From Haloferax namakaokahaiae (GTDB lineage Archaea; Halobacteriota; Halobacteria; Halobacteriales; Haloferacaceae), in the NCBI RefSeq assembly GCF_042663225.1, contig NZ_JBHTAA010000005.1, positions 1,240,001 to 1,304,000 on the forward strand: a DNA stretch of 64,000 bases, read 5' to 3'. Shown here piece after piece: positions 1 to 7,672 of the stretch. The translations under genes were made by a program, and so were the position numbers. Each line of letters starts with the position of its first letter. Position 1 is the first letter of the stretch. A model generated the notes under the pieces. The model was not told where the DNA came from, searched no databases, and worked only from the letters and a program-made list of their open reading frames with translations.

Positions 1-520
1 GGGCGACGACGAGGAATCGCGTCGCGTTCGACGAGCGGTCTTGGATGTCTTCGGCGATGATTTGGAGGTCGTCCCCGTCCGAACCGGTCGCGTTGTCTGG
101 GTGGCCGATACCGGCGATAGCGGGGTCGGCGCGGGCGCGCTCGACACCGCGTGCCGTGCTTGCGACCGCTTCGAGTTTCACGGATGGGTAGTTCTCTTCG
201 AGGTAGGTTCGGCACTGCGCGAGCGCCTGCGAGTGGCTGGCGACGACGTCGAAGTCGGGACCCTGTGCGAGGAGGGCGTGACGAATCGGGGTGACGATTT
301 CCTTGGTGACGCTCACTTCTGAGTTGGCGAGGGCGTCGAGACTCTCGGTGACGCTCCCTTCGATACTGTTCTCGATGGGGACGACCCCACGGTCGAACGA
401 CCCGTCCGCGACGGCTTCGACGATAGCCGAGACCGACTCTCTGAACTCCACCTCGTCGGCGACCGCACGGGCGGCGCGATGTGAGTACGTTCCGGCGGGA
501 CCGAGCGTGACAACCTGCAT
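1..520 (-). CDS. pheA: Prephenate dehydratase (PheA), partial
   Basis: This is the N-terminal 173 residues; the gene runs off the left edge, so the C-terminal part and the expected ACT regulatory domain are not visible. The enzyme converts prephenate to phenylpyruvate in phenylalanine synthesis in the cytoplasm. The start MQVVTLGPAGTYSH carries the family's N-terminal motif. VPIENSIEGSV follows near residues 48-58, and an N-x-TRF motif near 166-169 includes the catalytic Thr. The frame is open from an ATG at 520. It heads away from hisH, which is also on this strand 92 bases upstream. The identity is firm from the motifs; regulation cannot be judged because the ACT part is missing. Confidence 0.93.
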   Translation of the reverse strand, partial: MQVVTLGPAGTYSHRAARAVADEVEFRESVSAIVEAVADGSFDRGVVPIENSIEGSVTESLDALANSEVSVTKEIVTPIRHALLAQGPDFDVVASHSQALAQCRTYLEENYPSVKLEAVASTARGVERARADPAIAGIGHPDNATGSDGDDLQIIAEDIQDRSSNATRFLVVA

Positions 521-612
521 AGCACTTCCTTCACTCAGCGCCGACAAAAGGCCGTCGGGGGCGGCAGACGATGACGCGAGCGCGGCGCGCTCGGAGAGAG
601 TCGAGAAACGAA

Positions 613-1272
613 CTACCGAGTCGCGCAGAATTCGACGAAGTTGCGCAGAATCGTCAGTCCGGTCTCGCCGGACTTCTCGGGGTGGAACTGCGTGCCGAAA
701 ATCGTCCCGTCCTCGTTGGCGACGACGGCGGGGAACTCGACGCCGTAGTCGGAGGTTGCGACGATGGCGTCTTCGTCGTCGGGCTTCGCATAGTAGGAGT
801 GGACGAAGTAGGCGAATTCCCCATCGACACCCTCGACGATTGGGTGGTCGCGCCTCACCGAGAGTTCGTTCCAGCCCATGTGCGGCACCTTCTGGCCCTC
901 GGCGAATCTGACGTTGTCGCCGGGGATGAAATCCAGTCCTTCGACTTCACCCTCGCCGGCGTGGTCGGCCTCCTCGGAGGAGGTAAGGAGCATCTGCATC
1001 CCGAGACAGATGCCGAAAATTGGCGTGCCGTCCGCGGCGGCATCTGCGAGGGCATCACGGAACGGACCGGCGTTCTCCATACCTTCGGAGAAGGCACCGA
1101 CGCCGGGAAGGACGATGCCGTCCGCGTCGGCGAAGTCGGCCGTGTCGTCCGAAATCGTCACGTTCGCGCCGGCGCGTTCGAGGCCGCGCATCGCGCTCCG
1201 GAGGTTTCCAAGCCCGTAATCGACGATGACCACGTCGGCGAGGGTCTCCTCGGGTGGCTTCGATGTACTCAT
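613..1272 (-). CDS. hisH: Imidazole glycerol phosphate synthase, glutaminase subunit HisH
   Basis: A 219-residue class I glutamine amidotransferase that supplies ammonia to HisF in histidine synthesis. The triad is visible: Cys89 in GICLGMQ, and His197 and Glu199 in QFHPEKS. The N-terminal VDYGLGNLRS signature is typical of HisH. The frame stays open upstream to 1536, but that extension is low-complexity and homologues begin close to VVIVDYG, so I take the ATG at 1272. It is the only his gene in its immediate neighbourhood; hisE lies alone at 6386, which fits the dispersed his genes of haloarchaea. Confidence 0.95.
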   Translation of the reverse strand: MSTSKPPEETLADVVIVDYGLGNLRSAMRGLERAGANVTISDDTADFADADGIVLPGVGAFSEGMENAGPFRDALADAAADGTPIFGICLGMQMLLTSSEEADHAGEGEVEGLDFIPGDNVRFAEGQKVPHMGWNELSVRRDHPIVEGVDGEFAYFVHSYYAKPDDEDAIVATSDYGVEFPAVVANEDGTIFGTQFHPEKSGETGLTILRNFVEFCATR

Positions 1273-1302
1273 ACCACATCCTTCGTGGGGAGCACAAAGT
1301 GA

Positions 1303-1440
1303 GTTTCCGTCTCGGCGATAGCCCCCATCCTTCAGACCCAGTGGGGTCTGTTCAAGTACACGAACACGATGGCGACCATCCTCGTCATCTTCCTGCTCGT
1401 CGTCGAGCACGCGGTCGTCAGCCAGCGCGCCCGATGTGGG
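1303..1440 (+). pseudogene. Possible remnant of the C-terminus of a PhnE-type ABC permease
   Basis: The intergenic DNA between hisH and the next gene contains, on the plus strand, a hydrophobic translation around GLFKYTNTMATILVIFLLVV followed by an EHAVVSQRAR-like tail. That resembles the last transmembrane helix and basic end of phosphonate-type ABC permeases. The frame is closed by a TGA just upstream, no ATP-binding or substrate-binding partner is present, and it has no natural stop where such a protein should end. I therefore read it as a decayed fragment, but the match is from memory and short, so it could be coincidence. Confidence 0.35.
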
Positions 1441-1499
1441 AGTAACCCGACAGTCTCGCGCGGCAACGCTTTTTCTCGGCCGGGTGCGATACGACTCAC

Positions 1500-2279
1500 A
1501 TGCAGTGGTCACCACGAACGTCGTCGCCGATTGCACTCTTCGCGTTGGTGGCCGCGAACCTCGTTCCCCTCGCTGGCGTCCTCTGGTTCGGCTGGAGTCT
1601 CAAAGCCCTGCTCGTCGTCTATTGGCTCGAAAGCGGCGTGATTGGCCTGCTCAACGTTCCGAAGATTCTGCTCGCCAGCGGCACCGAGAGCGGGACGTTC
1701 GGGTCGAACGTCTCGCTGACCATCAACGGCCAACAGGTCGATGTTTCGCCGCCGGAGAACCCGCGAGAGGGAGTACAGTTCTACCTCTCGAACGTCCCAA
1801 TCGCTGGCTTCTTCGCCATGCACTACGGCATCTTCTGGGTCGTCCACGGCGTCTTCGTCTGGTCGTTCGACCAGTTCGCCGGTGGGTCGACCGGCGGCGT
1901 CCCGCTCGTCTCTGTCCTCCTCGCCGCGGGCATCACACTCGTCACGCACGGGGGGTCGCTCCTCACGAACTTCGTCGGCCGCGAGGAGTATCGCCACATC
2001 TCGCCGGGCGGGCAGATGTCCGAACCCTACAAGCGCGTCATCGTCCTCCACCTGACGATTCTCGGCGGGGCCTTTCTCGTCGCAAGTGCGGGGACGCCCG
2101 CGGCGGCGCTGGTCGTGATGGTCGTCGTGAAATCGGTACTCGACATCGCGTCTCACGTACGCGAGCACACGCGTGCGAAGAGACGAGACGAACGTGCGAA
2201 GAAGCGAGGCGAACCTCCAGAAGCCGACCGGAGCGACGACGGCGTCGGCTCCGAACCCGACTCGGAGTTCGCGCTCTAA
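1500..2279 (+). CDS. Multi-pass membrane protein of the DUF6498 type
   Basis: A 259-residue protein with about five or six hydrophobic segments starting near residue 10, and a charged cytoplasmic tail rich in Arg, Lys, Asp and Glu over the last 40 residues. Conserved-looking patches are the YWLESGVIGLLN stretch near 40-53 and AMHYGIFWVVHGVF near 105-118. I recall this pattern from haloarchaeal proteins filed under DUF6498; no function is known. The ATG at 1500 gives a compact N-terminus directly before the first helix. It stands alone, converging on the uracil-DNA glycosylase gene with only 3 bases between them. Confidence 0.8.
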   Translation: MQWSPRTSSPIALFALVAANLVPLAGVLWFGWSLKALLVVYWLESGVIGLLNVPKILLASGTESGTFGSNVSLTINGQQVDVSPPENPREGVQFYLSNVPIAGFFAMHYGIFWVVHGVFVWSFDQFAGGSTGGVPLVSVLLAAGITLVTHGGSLLTNFVGREEYRHISPGGQMSEPYKRVIVLHLTILGGAFLVASAGTPAAALVVMVVVKSVLDIASHVREHTRAKRRDERAKKRGEPPEADRSDDGVGSEPDSEFAL

Positions 2280-2282
2280 CGC

Positions 2283-2879
2283 TCAGAAGTCGCCGAGGCT
2301 GGCCTGCCCGTTCGACGAGTCGGCGAGTCCGGAGAGGTCCGCCGCGCGAGCAATCGTCTCGAAGAAGCCTTCGCGCTGACTCCGGTCGTAAAGGGTCGCC
2401 GCGGGGTGCACAGAGAGCAGGACGCGATGCGACCGCTCGCCGAGTCGCACGTCCACGACCGAGCCGGACTCGGAGGTGATAGCGACGCTTCGGTCGAGAA
2501 GGTTCTGCGACGGCACCTTCCCGAGCGTCACGATGAGTTCCGGTTCGACGAGTTCGAGTTCGCGCGCGAGGTAGCCGCGGCAGTTCGAGAGTTCCTCGCT
2601 CGTCGGGTCGCGGTTCTCGGGGGGACGACACCGAACGCAGTTGGTGATGCGAACGTCGGGGCGGGCGAGTCCGGCATCGCGGAGCGCGTCGTCGAGGACA
2701 CTCCCAGAGCGGCCGACGAAGGGTTCGCCGCCTTCGTCTTCCTTCGCGCCGGGTGCCTCCCCGAGAAACAGCAAGTCGGCGTCGTCGGGACCGACGCCGT
2801 TGACGATGCGACTTCGTGACTCTACGAGCGCAGGACATCGCTCGCAGTCGGTCACGCAGAGGCCCTCCATGTGTTCCAT
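2283..2879 (-). CDS. udg: Family 4/5 uracil-DNA glycosylase with 4Fe-4S cluster
   Basis: A 198-residue enzyme that removes uracil (deaminated cytosine) from DNA to start base-excision repair. The motif GEAPGAKEDEGG (40-51) is the active-site loop of thermostable-type family 4 enzymes, and HPAA near the C-terminus is the second motif. Cys12, Cys15, Cys84 and Cys100 have the spacing of the iron-sulfur ligands. The protein ends ASLGDF. Two ATGs lie three codons apart; an AATTAAGC box about 25 bases before the first favours the start at 2879 on a leaderless transcript. Confidence 0.92.
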   Translation of the reverse strand: MEHMEGLCVTDCERCPALVESRSRIVNGVGPDDADLLFLGEAPGAKEDEGGEPFVGRSGSVLDDALRDAGLARPDVRITNCVRCRPPENRDPTSEELSNCRGYLARELELVEPELIVTLGKVPSQNLLDRSVAITSESGSVVDVRLGERSHRVLLSVHPAATLYDRSQREGFFETIARAADLSGLADSSNGQASLGDF

Positions 2880-2903
2880 GCGTGGGAAGAAGACGGCGGA
2901 CGC

Positions 2904-3548
2904 TTAATTCCCACCGAACTGGTGTGCCGCGCGAGCGGCCATGCGCGCCACGCGGAGTGGTTCGGGTCGCCCACCCTCGGGCGTGAAGGCACGAACGACG
3001 CGAGCGGCCGTGTCGTCGTCGCATCCCACTGCACGGACGAACACCTCCTCGCCATCGACTTCGAGTCGCTGGCGGGGAGGCGCGTCGCGGTAGCGTTCGA
3101 GTCGCCAGTCGAGCGCTGGGCCGGAGAACTGTTCGGTCAGCACGGCTTCCAATCCGTCGCTCGCCTCGAACGAGACGGAGATGACTGGTCGATTGGTCTC
3201 GGCCGCGACGCGGTGTAGGTCCACGACGTTGAACCACGCGGGGGCGATACCCGAGACGAGGACGTAGCGGACGTCTTCGCGGTCCAGTTCTCGCCAGAGT
3301 CTACAGAGGGCGTCGGTGGCGTCGTCGCCGCCGACGGTCCAACGGTCGAACGAGAGTCCATCGACGACCCGGTCGGCGCGGACGACGGCGCCGCAGACGG
3401 TGCTCTGTTGGGCGTCACCACTGTCGGTCTGTGTCGCGTCGTCACTGGCAGCATCGCGGGTCGAAAGAATAGAGCTGTCTGTCGATTCCGCGTGCTCGGT
3501 TCCGCCGTAGGATTCAGCGATTCCGAGCGCGCGAGTGCCGGGTTTCAC
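2904..3548 (-). CDS. DUF99 family protein (endonuclease V-like fold)
   Basis: A 214-residue archaeal protein of the DUF99/UPF0215 family, which shares a fold with endonuclease V; its own activity is unproven. The family core is visible in YVLVSGIAPAWFNVVDLHRV, VISVSFEASDGLE and the C-terminal RVARMAARAAHQFGG. Residues 1-50 are a polar, Ser/Asp-rich extension. The start is a GTG at 3548, placed 10 bases after the stop of the small acidic protein upstream, so the two are probably cotranscribed. Downstream in the same direction is the uracil-DNA glycosylase, which suggests but does not prove a repair role. Confidence 0.85.
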   Translation of the reverse strand: MKPGTRALGIAESYGGTEHAESTDSSILSTRDAASDDATQTDSGDAQQSTVCGAVVRADRVVDGLSFDRWTVGGDDATDALCRLWRELDREDVRYVLVSGIAPAWFNVVDLHRVAAETNRPVISVSFEASDGLEAVLTEQFSGPALDWRLERYRDAPPRQRLEVDGEEVFVRAVGCDDDTAARVVRAFTPEGGRPEPLRVARMAARAAHQFGGN

Positions 3549-3557
3549 TCCCCGCGT

Positions 3558-3728
3558 TCACTCCTCTTTCATCTCTTCGAGGCGGTCGAGTAACTCGTCG
3601 TTCGAGGCCCCGATTTCGAAGTCAACCGTTCCTTCGTGCTCCGATTCGCTGGTGTTCACGCCCTCGTCTTCGTCGAAATCGACGTCGTTAGAACTCTGCT
3701 CTGATTCGTCGTAGCTCCCAAATCCCAT
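3558..3728 (-). CDS. Small acidic protein of the DUF5786 type
   Basis: A 56-residue protein starting MGFGSYDESEQ and ending in a short amphipathic segment DELLDRLEEMKEE. More than a third of residues are Asp or Glu, and no cysteines or membrane segments are present. Haloarchaeal genomes carry proteins with the same start, filed as DUF5786, with no known function. It is 10 bases upstream of the DUF99 gene and likely leads that transcript. Its small size and conserved first residues argue that it is real; nothing in the sequence tells its job. Confidence 0.8.
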   Translation of the reverse strand: MGFGSYDESEQSSNDVDFDEDEGVNTSESEHEGTVDFEIGASNDELLDRLEEMKEE

Positions 3729-3880
3729 ACGTGTGTATACGAGATTGAGCGGGAAAAGTGATTTGCCGTGTGGCCGTCGCGGTGAGGTGGAGGGCCGCCG
3801 GCGTGTGCGGTGCGCACCCGACGGTCGGTCGTGAATGTCCGGTGCCCACGGCTTTTTTTCATCGGGCGCGTACAGGGAGT

Positions 3881-4507
3881 ATGGAAATTATTCCTGTGAC
3901 GGCAGACGCCGAGGTGTTCACCTGTAACGCCTATCTCGTCCTCGGCGACCGGGTCATCCTCGTCGATGCCGGCGCGATGGACGGCGTCGAATCGGTGGTC
4001 GCAGACCACACCGACCACCTCGACGCAGTCGTCATCACCCACCAGCACTCGGACCACATCGCCCGACTCGATTCGGTCGTCGAGCGGTTCGACCCCGAAG
4101 TGTACGCCTACGGCGACCACCCGCTCCGAACCCACAATCTCGACGACGGCGACGAGGTCCAGATGGGCGACGAGACGTTCGAAGTCGTCTACACCCCCGG
4201 CCACGCCGCCGACCACGTCGCGCTCGTCAGCGACCGCGTGCTCTTCTCGGGCGACGTCATCGTCTACAACGACGGCGCGTACGACGACGGCAGTTTCGGG
4301 CGGACAGACATGTCCGGCCAGTCGCGCGAGCGACTCATCCAGAGCCTCGAAACGCTCCTCGAACGACTCCCCGAGAACGTCGAAGCACTGTACGCCGGCC
4401 ACGGCGACGTGTTCACGAACGAAGCAAAGGGCGACAGCGTCCGCGACGTCATCGAGCGAGCGCTCCGTCGGGCGAAAGAGCGCAAACCGAAGTATCCGGA
4501 GGGGTGA
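3881..4507 (+). CDS. MBL-fold metallo-hydrolase
   Basis: A 208-residue metallo-beta-lactamase-fold hydrolase. The zinc-binding set is present: THQHSDHIA (H-x-H-x-D-H) near residue 60, a later histidine in YTPGHAADHVAL, an Asp in LFSGDVIVY and a C-terminal AGHGDVF. This pattern fits the glyoxalase II-like or hydroxyacylglutathione hydrolase group, but the substrate cannot be told. The open frame extends upstream to 3758 through implausible sequence, and I chose the ATG at 3881 where MEIIPVTADAEVFTCN begins a normal first strand. The small membrane protein gene begins one base after its stop. Confidence 0.88.
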   Translation: MEIIPVTADAEVFTCNAYLVLGDRVILVDAGAMDGVESVVADHTDHLDAVVITHQHSDHIARLDSVVERFDPEVYAYGDHPLRTHNLDDGDEVQMGDETFEVVYTPGHAADHVALVSDRVLFSGDVIVYNDGAYDDGSFGRTDMSGQSRERLIQSLETLLERLPENVEALYAGHGDVFTNEAKGDSVRDVIERALRRAKERKPKYPEG

Positions 4508-4508
4508 G

Positions 4509-4877
4509 ATGGCGACGAACGGGACCGTCCGCCAACCACTCACCCGCCTCGATTACGTCGGCGTCCTCCTCGCGGGGGTGACAGGGCTGATTCACCTCGT
4601 CCTCGGGGCCGCGGCGCTCGCGTCGAATCTCGCCGACCCGCTGGCTATCGCCTTTATCGGCGCGGCGGCGGGGTTCGCGGCCGGCATCGTCGCCGTCCTT
4701 CGCGGGAGTGAGCGAGCGCGACGCCTCGCTATCGGTCTCGGAATCCCGTTCGTCCTCGGCCAAATTCTCCTCTATCTCGTGTTGAACTGGCCGAACGTCT
4801 TCGGTATCGGCGGCGTCGTGGACAAAATCGTACAGATTGCACTGCTGGCGGTACTCGTCGGGTTGTATCGGCAGTAA
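4509..4877 (+). CDS. Small four-helix membrane protein
   Basis: A 122-residue protein with four hydrophobic helices (about 15-35, 45-67, 74-95 and 100-119) separated by short polar loops; only the first 14 residues are clearly soluble. The composition, rich in Gly, Ala, Leu and Val, is typical of haloarchaeal membrane proteins of unknown function. Its ATG sits directly after the stop of the metallo-hydrolase, so the two are probably translated from one message. I do not recognise a named family with certainty. Confidence 0.8.
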   Translation: MATNGTVRQPLTRLDYVGVLLAGVTGLIHLVLGAAALASNLADPLAIAFIGAAAGFAAGIVAVLRGSERARRLAIGLGIPFVLGQILLYLVLNWPNVFGIGGVVDKIVQIALLAVLVGLYRQ

Positions 4878-4896
4878 GAAGGAAAAGACAGACCAG

Positions 4897-5043
4897 TTAG
4901 GCCGCGCGGCGTTCCTTCGACTTGGGTCGAAGGTGCTTGTAGCCGCACTTGCGGCAGCTCTTTGCCTTCTTCGAGTTTCGCGCGTTGCAGCGCATGCAGA
5001 TCTGCTTCTCCAGCGTCCGCTTCGTCGCAGCGTCGTTAGCCAT
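4897..5043 (-). CDS. rpl40e: Large-subunit ribosomal protein L40e
   Basis: A 48-residue basic protein of the archaeal large ribosomal subunit. The zinc ribbon is explicit: ICMRCNARN and SCRKCGYKH give a C-x2-C ... C-x2-C set, followed by the basic tail LRPKSKERRAA. In eukaryotes this protein is made fused to ubiquitin; here, as in other archaea, it stands free. The start MANDAATKR matches haloarchaeal homologues. It converges on the preceding membrane protein gene and lies downstream of thioredoxin on the same strand. Confidence 0.95.
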   Translation of the reverse strand: MANDAATKRTLEKQICMRCNARNSKKAKSCRKCGYKHLRPKSKERRAA

Positions 5044-5142
5044 ACACAACAGTCCCTACCACGTTCCTATAACGCTTGCGAGACGGAGCGCTGTGGCTCT
5101 GGGCGCTGGTCTCGAAGGATGTGTAACGAAGTCGTCGAACGC

Positions 5143-5409
5143 TTAGGCGCCAGCCTGCTTCAGTGCGGATTCGATATCCTCACGCTGCGTGACGCCCACG
5201 AAGCGGTCAACGATACCGTCGTCGTTCTCGATGATGAGCGTCGGAAGCGACCGAACCTGGTACTGGTTGGCCACGTCCTGCTCGTCGTCTACGTCTACCT
5301 TCTCGAACTCGACGGCCTCGAAGTCGGCTTCGAGTTCGTCGAGAATCGGGTCTTGCGTTTTGCACGGTCCACACCAGTCCGCATAGAAGTCGAGGAGTCG
5401 AACAGTCAT
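5143..5409 (-). CDS. trxA: Thioredoxin
   Basis: An 88-residue short thioredoxin for cytoplasmic disulfide reduction. The active site WCGPC is at residues 11-15, the cis-proline loop reads VRSLPTLII, and the fold's FYADWCGPCK and VDVDDEQDVANQYQV stretches are in order. The frame is open to an ATG at 5424 (MRRDT), but the second ATG at 5409 (MTVRLLDFY) puts the first strand at the usual distance and I prefer it. About 15 residues shorter than bacterial thioredoxin, which is usual for archaeal versions lacking the first helix. Confidence 0.92.
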   Translation of the reverse strand: MTVRLLDFYADWCGPCKTQDPILDELEADFEAVEFEKVDVDDEQDVANQYQVRSLPTLIIENDDGIVDRFVGVTQREDIESALKQAGA

Positions 5410-5510
5410 GGTATCCCGCCGCATCTTGCTTGCCTCGGTGCATAAGGATTACTCACCGTCGCTCGCACCGAGCCGAAACGTTTAGGCAGGGCACGTACAG
5501 AGGGTGAGAC

Positions 5511-5675
5511 ATGAGCAAAGGCCAGAACAGCGGCGGCCTGATGTCGAGTGCCGGTCTCGTTCGGTACTTCGACGCCGAGGACCGCAACGCGATTCGTCTC
5601 GACCCGAAAGCCATCGTCGCCGCGGGAACCCTCTTCGGCATCGGCATCCTGGTGCTGAACGCCCTCGCGTTCTAA
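5511..5675 (+). CDS. secG: Preprotein translocase subunit Sec61-beta (SecG)
   Basis: A 54-residue tail-anchored subunit of the archaeal Sec61 channel. The pattern is that of the family: a short flexible Ser/Gly-rich start (MSKGQNSGGLMSSAGL), an amphipathic stretch with RYFDAEDRNAIRLDP, then a single helix GTLFGIGILVLNALAF running to the end. It inserts with its C-terminus in the membrane and stabilises the channel. It is followed after 52 bases by pdxT. Haloarchaeal copies have the same length and ending. Confidence 0.93.
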   Translation: MSKGQNSGGLMSSAGLVRYFDAEDRNAIRLDPKAIVAAGTLFGIGILVLNALAF

Positions 5676-5727
5676 CGACAGAAACCCGAACGGACGCTTT
5701 TTGTTCTCGCGTTTCCGAGTCCAATCT

Positions 5728-6330
5728 ATGACCACGTTACGCGCCGGTGTCATCGCCGTTCAGGGCGACGTCTCCGAGCACGCCGCCGCTATCGAACACG
5801 CCGCGGCGGCACACGGTGTCGCGGCCGATATCGTCGAAATCCGTCAGTCCGGACTCGTCACCGACTGCGACGTGCTGTTGATGCCCGGCGGGGAGTCCAC
5901 GACTATCTCCCGACTCCTCGCGCGCGAGGGCATCGACGAGGAAATCGAGGCCCACGTCGAAGCCGGTAAACCAATTCTCGCCACCTGTGCCGGTCTCATC
6001 GTCGCCTCCCGGGACGCCAAAGACGAGCGCGTCCAGACGCTCGACCTGCTCGACGTGACGGTTGACCGCAACGCCTTCGGCCGGCAGGTCGATAGCTTCG
6101 AAGCCCCGCTCGACGTCGAGGGGCTGGACTCGCCCTTCCCCGCCGTGTTCATCCGCGCGCCCCTCATCGACGAGGTTGGCGACGGCGTAGAAATCCTCGC
6201 CGAGTGGGACGGCAACCCCGTCGCCGTCCGCGATGGTCCCATCATCGGGACCTCGTTCCACCCCGAACTGACGCCCGATAGCCGCCTTCACGACCTCGCG
6301 TTCTTCGAGGAGTTGGCGGTCGAAGCCTGA
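5728..6330 (+). CDS. pdxT: Pyridoxal 5'-phosphate synthase, glutaminase subunit PdxT
   Basis: A 200-residue glutaminase that channels ammonia to PdxS for de novo vitamin B6 synthesis. GVIAVQGDVSEH, PGGEST and the nucleophile Cys87 in ATCAGLI are typical of PdxT; His178 and Glu180 in SFHPELT complete the triad. The open frame begins nine codons earlier, but MTTLRAGVIAVQG is the standard start and is preceded by a TATA-like T-rich stretch. pdxS is not in the window. hisE follows 55 bases downstream with its own TATA-like box, so cotranscription is uncertain. Confidence 0.95.
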   Translation: MTTLRAGVIAVQGDVSEHAAAIEHAAAAHGVAADIVEIRQSGLVTDCDVLLMPGGESTTISRLLAREGIDEEIEAHVEAGKPILATCAGLIVASRDAKDERVQTLDLLDVTVDRNAFGRQVDSFEAPLDVEGLDSPFPAVFIRAPLIDEVGDGVEILAEWDGNPVAVRDGPIIGTSFHPELTPDSRLHDLAFFEELAVEA

Positions 6331-6385
6331 CGAAGCCTGAGTCGAATTCCACGCGTATTTAGTTCTCACCCCGCAACTCGCGGGT

Positions 6386-6688
6386 ATGGACGCCGACACG
6401 CCGACCGACGAGGTGCTCGACGAACTCTTTTCGACTATCGAGTCTCGCAAGGCCGAGTTGCCGGAGGACTCCTACACGACGTCGCTCTTCACTCACGAGA
6501 AAGGCGAGAACTACGTCCTCGAAAAACTCGGCGAGGAGACGACCGAGACGATTCTCGCGGCGAAAGACGACGACATCGACGAACTGCGCTACGAGAGCGC
6601 CGACCTCGTCTATCACCTGCTGGTGTTGCTGTCGATGAAAGACGTGTCGCTCGACGAACTGCGAGAAGAGCTGAAAAGTCGGTTCTGA
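6386..6688 (+). CDS. hisE: Phosphoribosyl-ATP diphosphatase HisE
   Basis: A 100-residue helical NTP-pyrophosphohydrolase that performs the second step of histidine synthesis, releasing pyrophosphate from phosphoribosyl-ATP. The metal-binding acidic helices are seen in KLGEETTETILAAK and the family's ESADLVYHLLVLL segment. As in other archaea, HisE stands alone rather than fused to HisI. A GTATTTAGT box about 25-33 bases upstream of the ATG indicates its own leaderless promoter. Confidence 0.94.
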   Translation: MDADTPTDEVLDELFSTIESRKAELPEDSYTTSLFTHEKGENYVLEKLGEETTETILAAKDDDIDELRYESADLVYHLLVLLSMKDVSLDELREELKSRF

Positions 6689-6733
6689 ACTGACCAGAAC
6701 CGGCCTGCACCGGCCCGAGTCGGGTTCTTCGGT

Positions 6734-7402
6734 CTACTGAAACCGCACGCCGAGGTCGTTCAGTCCCTTGTTGTTGTGGGCGACGTTGATGAGCAACGGC
6801 GTGAGCGCCTCGATTTCGCTGGCGTTCGCCAGTCCACCGGCGTCGAGCGGGCGGAGTCCCTCGATACCGTCCGCGAGGAGTCGAACCGTCTCTTTCGCGT
6901 CGTCGTCGTCAGCGATGAGCAGCGTGTCGATATCGAGGTCCGAATCGAGGTCGGCGAGTCGGGCCGCAGGGAGGTTGTGGAACGCGCCGACGACCGGAAC
7001 GCCCTCTGGTGCGGCGTCGGTGACGAGGGCCGTGACGCTTCCCGCTTTGGGCGCGTGGTAGTGGAAGCCGTCGTCGTCGCGCTTGATGCCCACCGCGGGC
7101 GTGACGAGCACGTCGCCTTCCGAGAGCGAACCCGAGACCGATTCGATGGTGTCGGCGACGTGGTACGGCGGCACCGAGAGGACGACGACGCTCGCGCGGT
7201 CGGCGGCCATCTCGTTGGTGAAGCCGTTTATCTTCACGTCGCGGCCGCGACTCGACAGTTCGGTCTCGTACTCGTCGGCCTTCTCGCGCGCCTTTTCGGG
7301 GTCGCGGGAGCCGATGATGACCTCGTGGTCCGTGTCGTAGGCCCAGCGCAGAGCGAGTCCTTCGCCGATGTCGCCGGTGCCGCCGAGAAGTGCAATTCGC
7401 AT
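6734..7402 (-). CDS. npdG: F420H2:NADP oxidoreductase (Fno/NpdG)
   Basis: A 222-residue cytoplasmic enzyme that exchanges hydride between reduced coenzyme F420 and NADP. The N-terminus IALLGGTGDIGEGLALRWA is the NADP-binding Rossmann loop, with GGTGDIG at 6-12, and GSRDPEKAREKA carries the arginine that selects the NADP phosphate. VVLSVPPYH and the C-terminal PLLINVAHNNKGLNDLGVRFQ match archaeal NADPH-dependent F420 reductases. It is a monocistronic gene converging on hisE. Haloarchaea make F420, so the assignment is coherent. Confidence 0.92.
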   Translation of the reverse strand: MRIALLGGTGDIGEGLALRWAYDTDHEVIIGSRDPEKAREKADEYETELSSRGRDVKINGFTNEMAADRASVVVLSVPPYHVADTIESVSGSLSEGDVLVTPAVGIKRDDDGFHYHAPKAGSVTALVTDAAPEGVPVVGAFHNLPAARLADLDSDLDIDTLLIADDDDAKETVRLLADGIEGLRPLDAGGLANASEIEALTPLLINVAHNNKGLNDLGVRFQ

Positions 7403-7462
7403 ACGTCGTAGAGGGGACGGGGTGTGCTAAAGAATTACGCGACCGGACGGTTCTGCCTGTGT

Positions 7463-7672
7463 CTATTCCTCGTCCGACTCCACCGCACCCTGCAACCGCG
7501 CGAACCCGTCTCGGTACACCAACCACCACGCGATGACCGGCGCGGTGAGCAGCGCCGGCGCGATGAGAAACACCTGACTCGCCGCGTCCGGCGGGAGGAC
7601 GAGCGACCCGACGGCGACGATGATTGCGTCGAACGCGAGCAACGTCATCACGAAGACGCGGAAGTCGCTCAT
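7463..7672 (-). CDS. Small two-helix membrane protein
   Basis: A 69-residue protein with two hydrophobic helices (about 5-24 and 31-51) and a polar, acidic tail ending ESDEE. Its ATG overlaps the stop of the HAD hydrolase upstream by 4 bases, so it is translated with that gene. I recognise no family. Similar small hydrophobic proteins often trail haloarchaeal enzyme genes. Confidence 0.75.
   Translation of the reverse strand: MSDFRVFVMTLLAFDAIIVAVGSLVLPPDAASQVFLIAPALLTAPVIAWWLVYRDGFARLQGAVESDEE

Noticed and set aside
291..911. Long plus-strand frames antisense to pheA and hisH
   Set aside because: They are shadows of GC-rich genes on the other strand, with Arg/Ser-rich translations.
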